NCBI GenBank assembly: GCA_947041065.1
Contig: CAMRCV010000003.1
Coordinates: 1-17,859, forward strand
Origin: an uncultured Mycoplasma sp.
Lineage (GTDB): Bacteria > Bacillota_I > Bacilli_A > Mycoplasmatales > Metamycoplasmataceae
Direction: 5' to 3'
DNA: 17,859 bases
The notes under the pieces were generated by a model that was not told the DNA's origin, did no database searches, and worked only from the letters and a program-made list of their open reading frames with translations. The first letter of the stretch is position 1. Each line of letters opens with the position of its first letter. Positions 10,629-17,859 of this stretch are shown one piece after another. Both the position numbers and the translations under genes were made by a program.

Positions 10629-11696
10629 CACATTTTTAATTTTTTCAACTTGTTCTTCAGCTAGTAAAGCACTAATTAAAGTAGTTAGCTTTCCATCTAA
10701 AATACCTTTTAAAGAAGCTGAAAAATTAATTCTATGATCAGTTACTCTATCTTGAGGATAATTGTATGTTCTTATTTTTTCGCTTCTAGCACCTGAACCA
10801 GCTAATTTTCTAAATTCACCTTCTAGTTGTTTTTTCTTTTGTACTTCTAAATCAAATAACCTTGTTTTTAAAACACGCATAGCCATATCTTTATTTGATA
10901 TTTGTGATTTACCATCTTGACAACTAGCAACAACACCGGTTGGTATATGTGTTATTCGTACAGCTGAATCTGTTGTATTAACTGATTGTCCTCCAGCTCC
11001 AGAAGATCTATAAGTATCTATTTTTAAATCAGAGTTGTGAATTTCAATTTCCACATCTTCATCTGCTTCTGGCATAACAGTAATTGTTGCTGTAGACGTA
11101 TGAACTCTTCCTTGTGTTTCCGTTTGAGGAATTCTTTGAACTCTGTGAACTCCTGATTCAAATTTAAGTTTTGAATAAACCTTTTCTCCATTAACAGAAA
11201 AAATTATTTGAGAGTATCCACCTGTATTACTTGGGTATGAATCTAGAACTTTTATTTTCATAGAATTTTGCTCAGCTCATTTTGAATAAATTCTAAATAG
11301 ATCTCCAGCGAAAATATTTGCTTCATCTCCACCAGCTGCACCACGAATTTCAACAATAACATTTCGATCATCATTTTCATCAACAGGCAATAATAATATT
11401 TTTAATTCTTCAATATAAATTTTCATTTTCTTTTCAGATTCATTAATTTCTTGTTTAGCCATTTGAATAATTTCTTCATCAGATTCCAATAACATTAATT
11501 TAGAATCAACAATAATATTTTCACACAAAATATATTCATTAAATTTATTTGTCACATCTTTCAACATGTTAAATTCTTTATTGATTTTTGTATATAATTT
11601 TATATTTACTAAAACATCTGGAGACTTTAATTTTTCCCCAAGACTTTCATATTTTTTTTTAATCTCCGTAAGAGAGTCATACATTACTTTTTCCAT
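10617..11696 (-). CDS. prfA: Peptide chain release factor 1
   Basis: RF1 reads UAA and UAG in the ribosomal A site and triggers peptide release. At 359 residues it has the standard length. One TGA (11277-11279) is Trp in IYSKWAEQNS. The domains show the conserved [22 protein letters not shown] segment, the codon-reading PxT tripeptide as PQT (190-192) and the catalytic GGQ (235-237) in GAGGQSVNT. PxT marks RF1 rather than RF2; mollicutes that reassign UGA dispense with RF2. The N-terminus offers two Met codons (MEKVM). The first is chosen because a TATAAT ends 8 bases before it, suggesting a nearly leaderless mRNA. Followed by prmC with a 1-base overlap. Confidence 0.97.
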
Positions 11697-11704
11697 TATT
11701 ATTA

Positions 11705-11710
11705 ATTATA
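11705..11710 (-). promoter_or_regulatory. -10 box for prfA, 8 bases before the start codon
   Basis: TATAAT on the minus strand, preceded by ATG (ATGTATAAT). Initiation 6-7 bases downstream leaves only 1-3 untranslated bases before the prfA ATG. It forms one half of the mirror-image promoter shared with gltX. Confidence 0.55.
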
Positions 11711-11780
11711 CATAATAATTGTTTTTTAGATTATGAACATTGTTCTAAATCATAATTAAAAATAATTTTTAATGTAAAAT
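11711..11780. promoter_or_regulatory. Mirror-symmetric divergent promoter of prfA and gltX
   Basis: A perfect 11-base palindrome GAACATTGTTC (11735-11745) sits at the centre. ATTATGA (11730-11736) and TCATAAT (11750-11756) lie near the -35 position of each promoter, 18-19 bases from the respective -10. Reading outward, both arms give TGTTC, ATAAT, TAAAAA, AATT, then ATGTA(T/A)AAT. This may be an operator or an inverted duplication of one promoter. Confidence 0.45.
11775..11780 (+). promoter_or_regulatory. -10 box for gltX, 7 bases before the start codon
   Basis: TAAAAT preceded by ATG (ATGTAAAAT), matching the prfA arm. Initiation about 7 bases downstream falls on or next to the A of the gltX ATG. 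No Shine-Dalgarno sequence is present, consistent with a leaderless transcript. Confidence 0.5.
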
Positions 11781-11787
11781 TTTATAT

Positions 11788-13169
<1,382 letters not shown>

Positions 13170-13170
<1 letters not shown>

Positions 13171-13544
13171 TGACAATAACTTTTAAATCTTCTTATGGTA
13201 AAAATGAAGAAAAACAAGAAATTGAATTTACTTCAAAATTAACTAAATCTATTGACAAAGATATGAATGTCTTGGAATTTATTGAACCATCAAACAATAT
13301 TCAAAATAGAATTGAATATAACTCTTCAAAAGTTACTATATATGCAGGACCAACTACAATTGATTTAGAAATTAATAAAAAGATAAAAAATAACTTCGTG
13401 ACTGAACACGGAACAATTATTATTGTTTCTTTTTTAGAAAAATTATTTTTAGAAGGTGAAGATATTAAATTAAAATATACTTTAACTGACGAAAAAGATA
13501 ATTTAATAAATAATTTTAAAATCCATTTAATAATTTCTAATTAA
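13170..13544 (+). CDS. DUF1934/YwiB-like small beta-barrel protein
   Basis: A 124-residue soluble protein, strongly charged, with no signal peptide or membrane segment. The strand-rich pattern, in which NRIEYNSSKVTIYAGPT, then a TEHGTIIIVSF stretch, then LKYTLTDEKDNLINNFKI alternate hydrophobic residues, resembles DUF1934 (Bacillus YwiB-type calycin fold). The match is by eye and is moderate, not certain. Function of the family is not established. The ATG is the last base of the gltX TAA plus TG, so it is made from the gltX transcript by coupled translation. Only 6 bases separate its end from convergent rpmE. Confidence 0.7.
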
Positions 13545-13554
13545 TAAAAATTAG
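13537..13554. terminator. Weak hairpin over the convergent stops of the DUF1934-like gene and rpmE
   Basis: CTAATT (13537-13542) and AATTAG (13549-13554) flank a 6-base A-rich loop, spanning both stop codons. It has short U-rich tails in both directions. With a 6-bp mostly A/T stem it could serve as a weak shared terminator. Confidence 0.3.
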
Positions 13555-13769
13555 TTATTTTTAGTAGTACCTGAAGCAACACGACGGTTGAATCTTTCAA
13601 CTCTACCTGCAGCTCTTGCTACAGAATTATCACCTGTATAAAAAGCATGACAACCTGAACAAATATCAATTGTTACATCGCTTGATGTAGTTAATAGTTG
13701 GTGGTTAGTGTTACATGTTGAACATTTAATTGTTAGTAATTCTGATTTTGGATGTGTGTCTTTTTTCAT
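13551..13769 (-). CDS. rpmE: 50S ribosomal protein L31, zinc-binding form
   Basis: A 72-residue ribosomal protein of the large subunit that helps bridge to the 30S head. It starts MKKDTHPKSELL, the typical bL31 opening (K-x-x-IHP). It carries two CxxC pairs, CSTC (16-19) and CSGC (37-40), so this is the zinc-binding (C+) type. The HAFYTGDNS and ARAAGRVERFNRR segments are also family hallmarks. AAGGA (about 13778-13782) lies 8 bases before the ATG, and a TATAAT follows upstream at 13806. It is transcribed alone, convergent with the gltX operon. Confidence 0.96.
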   Translation of the reverse strand: MKKDTHPKSELLTIKCSTCNTNHQLLTTSSDVTIDICSGCHAFYTGDNSVARAAGRVERFNRRVASGTTKNN

Positions 13770-13805
13770 AATTGGAATCCTTTGTGACTTTTAGTATTTT
13801 TATAA

Positions 13806-13811
13806 ATTATA
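13806..13811 (-). promoter_or_regulatory. -10 box for rpmE
   Basis: TATAAT on the minus strand 37 bases upstream of the rpmE ATG, giving a leader of about 30 bases that carries the AAGGA site. The -35 region is occupied by an A/T-rich direct repeat rather than a recognisable box. Confidence 0.45.
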
Positions 13812-13815
13812 TATT

Positions 13816-13841
13816 AAAAAATAGATTTTATAAAAAATAGA
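13816..13841. repeat. Two direct copies of AAAAAATAGA in the rpmE promoter
   Basis: Copies at 13816-13825 and 13832-13841, 16 bases apart, lie between the -10 and -35 positions and over the -35 position of rpmE. Low-complexity A/T sequence makes a chance repeat quite possible. Confidence 0.3.
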
Positions 13842-13845
13842 CCTT

Positions 13846-14409
13846 CTATTTAGGAAACACCATTTTTTGTTCGTTGGGAGAAAGTTTTCAAATGCCCACT
13901 TTATTAACTTTTGCATATTTTTCAATTTCTAACAATTGATAATAATAATCAATATCAGGATAGTAAAAGAAATTCTTAGGAATAGGAGAAATATATTTTA
14001 CTCTTGCCAAACCTTGACTTAATAATTGCTTAGCAAGTTCTTTGGATTCATAATTTATTCGAGTTATCATCCTCTTATATGTATCTAATTTTCATTTTTT
14101 CATAAGAACATTTTTATGAAGGATTTGATTGGTACTTAAATTAGTTGCTTTATTAGCATAAAATTTTTGAATTCCTATAGTTTCTGCAAAATGATTTGCA
14201 GAATCAAAACTTTCAGGAGTATCAACACCTAATAGTCTATATCTAATATTTTCATTATCTTGAAAAGTATCGCCATCTATTACTTTAGAGATATATGTAG
14301 AATTTGCTGGCTTAATGCAAGACGCATTGATAAAGCATGACATTAAAGAAATTATTGCCAATATTCTCACTAAAGCTTTTTTTCATTTTTGGAAATTTAT
14401 TTTAATAAT
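13846..14409 (-). CDS. Staphylococcal-nuclease-like (thermonuclease) lipoprotein, probable AUU start
   Basis: A secreted or membrane-anchored nuclease of the SNase family, 187 residues from the AUU start. Core motifs are VIDGDTF, RLLGVDTPES (catalytic Arg, Asp and Glu), DTYKRM (second Arg position) and LAKQLLSQGLARV. Two TGA codons downstream are Trp (KKWKLD, GIWKLS). The N-terminus KINFQKWKKALVRILAIISLMSC forms a lipoprotein signal with lipobox LMSC, Cys25. No in-frame ATG precedes it. AGGAGA (14417-14422) sits 7 bases before in-frame ATT at 14407-14409. The usual call would be GTG at 14370, which leaves only 10 residues before the Cys. An out-of-frame ATG at 14384-14386 precedes an A7 tract. 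Likely role: digesting host nucleic acid for precursors. Confidence 0.85.
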
Positions 14410-14416
14410 TAATATA

Positions 14417-14422
14417 TCTCCT
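14417..14422 (-). promoter_or_regulatory. Ribosome binding site deciding the SNase start
   Basis: AGGAGA on the minus strand is the only Shine-Dalgarno match upstream of this frame. A TAA in the same frame (14422-14424) bars any start farther upstream. Seven bases downstream comes ATT (14407-14409), with TTA and a second ATT adjacent. It is more than 40 bases from GTG 14370. Confidence 0.6.
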
Positions 14423-14442
14423 TAACTTTACATAACTTAATA

Positions 14443-14448
14443 ATTATA
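14443..14448 (-). promoter_or_regulatory. -10 box for the SNase lipoprotein gene
   Basis: TATAAT on the minus strand, about 20 bases upstream of the AGGAGA site, giving a short leader. No consensus -35 box. The rest of the gap to fba (14449-14525) shows no gene. Confidence 0.4.
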
Positions 14449-14525
14449 CAAAGTGGAAAAGACTATTTTTGACAATAGAACTATTTTGATAAAAAATACC
14501 CATTTAAATTATTCATGATAATTTA

Positions 14526-14556
14526 ATATAAAAAAACAAGTATTCTTACTTGTTTT
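14526..14556 (-). terminator. Intrinsic terminator of fba
   Basis: On the minus strand AAAACAAGTA-AGAA-TACTTGTTTT forms a perfect 10-bp stem (14533-14556). A T-run (complement of 14531-14536) follows, 16 bases past the fba stop. Confidence 0.85.
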
Positions 14557-14571
14557 ATTAATTATTTAAAA

Positions 14572-15468
14572 TTAAGCTTTGTTTTTTGAACCTAATTCTT
14601 TAATTTTAAGTTTAACTGTTGTTTCCATAGCTTTAATACCTGGAGCGTATAATTTTCTTGGATCAAAGTTTTTACCTTTTTTAGCTTCTCCTGAATCAAC
14701 ATATGCTCAAATTGCTTCTGCATTTGATATTTGTAATTCAGTATTAATATTAATTTTTGCAATACCATTTTTAATAGATTTTTTGATTTGATCAGAAGGT
14801 ATTCCTGAACCACCATGTAAAACCATTCCAATACCACAAGCTTCTGATAAACCTTTTAATGCTTCAAAATTAAGAGTTGTTCAAGATGAAGGGTAAGGAC
14901 CATGAATGTTCCCAATTCCTGCTGCAAGAAAATCAATTCCTAATTGTGCCATTTTAACTGCTTCTTCTGGAGAACCAATTTCACCATCTCCAACAATTCC
15001 ATCTTCTTCTCCACCAATTGAACCAATTTCAGCTTCAACAGATGCATTATATTTTTTAGCTAAAGCAACTACTTCTTTTGTATTTTCATAGTTAACTTCG
15101 AAAGTTTCATGAGAACCATCATACATAACAGATGTATATCCTGCTTCAAGAGCTAAGATTGCCCCTTCTTTTGAACCGTGGTCTAAGTGTAAAACAACAG
15201 GAACAGTGATTCCTAAATCTTTCATTAAACCGTTTACCATACCAACTACAGTATTGTAACCTCCCATATATTTAACAGCACCTTCTGATGTACCTAGAAT
15301 TACTGGTGATTGTTGTTCTTGAGCTGTTAACAAAGTTGTTTTAGTTCATTCCAAATTGTTTATATTGATATGCGGTACAGCATATTTCCCTTCGAAAGCC
15401 TTAGAAACAAGCTCTTTTGCATTAACAAGAGCTGATTTACCTTTTGTTGTTTTATTAAATATATTCAT
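14572..15468 (-). CDS. fba: Fructose-bisphosphate aldolase, class II
   Basis: A zinc-dependent glycolytic aldolase of 298 residues that splits fructose 1,6-bisphosphate into dihydroxyacetone phosphate and glyceraldehyde 3-phosphate. It starts MNIFNKTTKGK at 15468. TGA codons are Trp in NNLEWTKTT, PSSWTTLN and EAIWAYVD. Metal and active-site segments are VVLHLDHGS, SVMYDGSH, the VEAEIGSIGGEEDG loop, GIGNIHGPY and GMVLHGGSGIP, which together carry the zinc histidines and catalytic Asp. AAGGGG (about 15477-15482) is the ribosome site, under an extended -10. It is a single-gene transcript ending at the terminator at 14526-14556. Confidence 0.97.
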
Positions 15469-15509
15469 AATTTATTCCCCTTTTAGTATTTACATTTTAT
15501 TCAACATAC

Positions 15510-15518
15510 ATTATAACA
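15510..15518 (-). promoter_or_regulatory. Extended -10 promoter for fba
   Basis: The minus strand reads TGTTATAAT (TGnTATAAT), a full extended -10 that needs no strong -35 box. It is 42 bases upstream of the ATG, so the leader of about 35 bases includes the AAGGGG site. Confidence 0.6.
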
Positions 15519-15557
15519 CTTATTTCAAATAATTAAAAATCTAGTAATTTCTCATGA

Positions 15558-16499
15558 TTATTTTGAGATTTTATCAGCAAATTCAACTATTTCGTTTATT
15601 TGTGCTTTTGTATTAATAACTGCACCAGAAGCCTTTTCATGACCGCCACCATTATATTTTTCTGCTATTTGATGAACATTATGAATGCTTGATCTCAATC
15701 TAACTCTAATGTCGCCATTTTCTTGTTCAATGAAAAAAATTCAAATTGTATAAGGTTGAATGTTTGCTAAAAAATCAACTCTATTACGTTTTTCTTCTGA
15801 AAGTTTTAATTCTGTTGATTTGGCAAAACTTAAAAAATAATAAATAGTATTACCTTTTGTTTGGTAATTATTTAAAACCTCTTTTAGAAAGATAATTTCT
15901 TCTTTAGTTCTTTTAGAAAGATTGTTATGAATGAATTGCACATCAAATTTTGTTTTTATTAATTTTGAAACAAGTTTAAAAGTTCTAGAAGATGTTTTGT
16001 CAAAAAAGAATCTTCCTGAATCAGTATAAATTCCTAAATAAATATATGCTGCTGCTTTTTTGGAAATTTTTCAATTTAAATTTACTGCTAATTCGGCTAT
16101 TTGTTCAGCAGAAGCACAATAACTTTGATCCACTCAAGCATAAATTGGTTCAAGGTCATCTCCGCCAATGTGATGATCTATTCTTAATACATCTTTTAAT
16201 TTTTTCTCCATAATTAAATTAGAATCTTGAATTCTATTGGAAAAATTAGCATCCACTACAATTCCTAAAGATTGAGATAAAATTTCATCACTAGGAATTT
16301 CGTCGTGTTTAAAGTCCATAAATGGCAAAACATGGTGTGAATCACCAATTGCATAAACTTTAATTGATGGAAAATTATCAATAATCAATTCTTTTAAACC
16401 AAATTGTGATCCCAAACAATCCCCATCAGGATTAACATGATGGAAAATTACTATTGATTTATAATCTTGAATAATTTCTTCTATTTTTTTTAAATGCAT
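15558..16499 (-). CDS. DHH/DHHA1-family phosphoesterase (NrnA-like nanoRNase / pAp phosphatase)
   Basis: A 313-residue cytoplasmic protein with the two-domain plan of NrnA: a DHH domain with NPDGDCLGS (23-31), VVDAN and RIDHHIGGDD (DHH at 108-110), then a DHHA1 domain with the substrate motif NGGGHEKASG (GGGH at 284-287). Members degrade 2-5 base RNAs and dephosphorylate pAp; mycoplasmas often carry two paralogues, so the exact substrate is inferred. TGA codons are Trp in IYAWVDQSY, LNWKISKK and YTIWIFF. There is no ribosome site, and a TAAAAT lies 6 bases before the ATG, so the mRNA is probably leaderless. It is divergent from the RNase J-like gene. Confidence 0.92.
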
Positions 16500-16505
16500 A
16501 TATTT

Positions 16506-16511
16506 ATTTTA
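16506..16511 (-). promoter_or_regulatory. Candidate -10 box for the DHH gene, 6 bases before the start
   Basis: TAAAAT on the minus strand with six bases before the ATG at 16499. This places the expected first transcribed base at the A of the start codon. No Shine-Dalgarno sequence. Unproven in such A/T-rich DNA. Confidence 0.4.
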
Positions 16512-16543
16512 ACTTAAATAAGTATTAAAAATGTATTAATATT

Positions 16544-16552
16544 TGATATAAT
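16544..16552 (+). promoter_or_regulatory. Extended -10 promoter for the RNase J-like gene
   Basis: TGATATAAT is a perfect TGnTATAAT. Transcription should start near 16559, giving a leader of about 58 bases with two tiny reading frames and the GGAG site (16608-16611). Confidence 0.6.
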
Positions 16553-16585
16553 TTTAACAATAAGGTATCTTAGATCGTCAAATAA

Positions 16586-16615
16586 ATGAATAATCAATAA
16601 ATGAAATGGAGATAA
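16586..16615 (+). other. Two back-to-back mini reading frames in the leader of the RNase J-like gene
   Basis: ATG AAT AAT CAA TAA (16586-16600) is followed without a gap by ATG AAA TGG AGA TAA (16601-16615). They encode MNNQ and MKWR. The second contains the ribosome site of the main gene and stops one base before its ATG at 16617. They may be chance or a coupling device. Confidence 0.3.
16608..16611 (+). promoter_or_regulatory. Ribosome binding site of the RNase J-like gene
   Basis: GGAG lies 5 bases before the ATG at 16617, inside the second mini reading frame (MKWR). Confidence 0.6.
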
Positions 16616-16616
16616 A

Positions 16617-17859
16617 ATGTCTAATGTAAGAATTTTCGCCCTAGGTGGATTAGATGAAAACGGAAAAAACTGTTATGTTTTAGAAGTAGATAAAGAAATA
16701 TACGTAATTAACTCAGGAACAAAAATTCCTATTTCTGCTTCACATGGAATTGACACTTTAATTCCTAACTTTAAATATCTTGAGGATAACGCCAATAGAA
16801 TTAAAGGTTTATTTATTACTGATGTACAAAATGAATCTTTTTCAGCTTTACCTTGATTATTAATGATGGTGCCTAACATTACTATTTATTGTTCTGATTT
16901 TTCAGTTTTCTTAATAAAGGAAAGAATTTCAAAATATAACATAGGTAAGTCAAATCACTCACTGAAAACTATTGAAAAGGGAGAACAAATTGGTTCTATA
17001 ATTGTTGAACCAATTGAACTTGCAGGAGCTTTACCTGGAACATTAGGATTTAATTTTAAAACCCTTGATGGAAGCGTAATTTTTATGTTTAACTTTGTTG
17101 ATGCTGACTTGGGTGTATATGGTAAAACTGATATCGCCAAAATCAAAGCAGAAAACCCTAAAATACTTGCTTTAATAATGGATTCAGGAATGTCAAATTT
17201 TAATGGTGTTTCTAGTCAACATATTGATATTAAAAATTTATTAGATGATAAATTTAATTCTATAAAAGAAAACGAAAGAATAATCATCGGTTCATATGAT
17301 CATGAAATGTCATCATTACAGCAAATTTTAGATTTAGCTAAAAAATATAATAGAACAGTAATTACATACGGAAGAATATATCACCAACTTTTAGAATTTT
17401 TAATTAATTCTAATCCTGATTTAGTTTTACCAAAAATTGTGGACTACAAAAAAATAAAAGATGAAAAGAGTTGCGTTGTAATTGTTTCTGGAACAGTTGA
17501 AAGACTTTACAAGAGATTTGTTAGAATAACTGATGATAATGATGTGTATTTAAAAATTAACAACACTGATCATATAGTAATGATTGCCGCTCCTGTAAAT
17601 GGTTTAGAAACAGAATCAACTTATGCTTTAGATGAGTTAGCTAGAAAAACTCCACATATAATTGATTATACTGATAATGAATTTTATCGTTGTAGACCAG
17701 CAAAAGAAGATATATATAACATTATTCAAACATTGAAACCTGAATACTTTATTCCTGCACAAGGTTTATATAGATATATGATAGTTGCAGTTAAAGAAGC
17801 TGTAAGAGCTGGATTAACACAAAACAAATCAATTCCTTTACAAAATGGGAAAATTGCCA
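16617..17859 (+). CDS. RNase J-family protein lacking the catalytic metal-binding residues (runs off right edge)
   Basis: The first 414 residues of a beta-lactamase/beta-CASP protein of the RNase J family, which normally degrades and trims mRNA and rRNA. Family landmarks are clear: RIFALGGLDENGKNCYVLE, IDTLIPNFKYLEDN, RIKGLFIT, the beta-CASP region with IIIGSYDHEMSSLQQILDLA and VVIVSGTVERLYKRFVRI. The metal site is gone. The expected THGHxDH reads TDVQNES (68-74). The later HGHA-type motif reads YRCRPAKED, and PxHGEYR reads PAQGLYR. One TGA is Trp (LPWLL). GGAG (16608-16611) supports the start. It is probably a second, non-catalytic RNase J paralogue that partners the active one, as RNase J1/J2 do in Bacillus. 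Confidence 0.9.

Noticed and set aside
13816..13841. Regulator binding repeats in the rpmE promoter (two AAAAAATAGA copies)
   Set aside because: Kept only as a low-confidence repeat: the sequence is low-complexity A/T and no known mollicute regulator site matches.
14469..14497. Plus-strand promoter (TTGACA at 14469-14474)
   Set aside because: There is only AAAAAT at the -10 position and no plus-strand gene downstream; it faces into convergent fba.
14592..15091. Plus and minus ORFs overlapping fba in other frames
   Set aside because: They lie wholly within the well-supported aldolase frame and show no protein family features.

Overview
The window is AT-rich mollicute DNA that uses UGA as tryptophan (genetic code 4). 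Eight of the thirteen protein genes are closed by in-frame TGA codons under the standard code, yet read straight through with family motifs intact on both sides once TGA is Trp. RF1 (prfA) is here. With the lipoprotein-type nuclease and the housekeeping content, this points to a Mycoplasma-group chromosome (Mycoplasma sensu lato). I cannot name the species from sequence alone. There are no transposons, CRISPR arrays, tRNA or rRNA genes.

Layout, left to right: the N-terminal part of CTP synthase (pyrG, minus) runs off the left edge. A 450-base non-coding gap holds a probable small structured RNA (about 620-770, plus) ending in an intrinsic terminator. A 1380-residue superfamily I helicase (932-5074, plus) resembles the uncharacterised DNA2/NAM7-type mycoplasma helicase MG140 and has a DUF4011-like N-terminus and a degenerate Vsr-like C-terminus. 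A bidirectional terminator separates it from alaS-ruvX (minus, 1-base gap). Then come pyk (minus) and prfA-prmC (minus, 1-base overlap). A nearly mirror-symmetric divergent promoter leads into gltX plus a DUF1934-like gene (plus, 1-base overlap). Next are rpmE, a staphylococcal-nuclease-like lipoprotein, fba and a DHH-family phosphoesterase (all minus). A divergent gap leads to an RNase J-family gene (plus) that runs off the right edge.

Functionally the window covers translation (alaS, gltX, prfA, prmC, rpmE), glycolysis (fba, pyk), nucleotide and nucleic-acid metabolism (pyrG, DHH phosphoesterase, SNase) and RNA/DNA processing (helicase, RuvX-like, RNase J-like). PrmC methylates the GGQ glutamine of the RF1 made by the gene just upstream; a hairpin covers that gene junction.

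The points most worth a second look are: the RNase J-family protein has lost every recognisable metal-binding histidine; the unassigned small RNA; the SNase lipoprotein appears to start at AUU; the prfA/prmC hairpin hides the prmC start; the prfA/gltX promoter looks like an inverted duplication; and four genes look leaderless (alaS, prfA, gltX, DHH).
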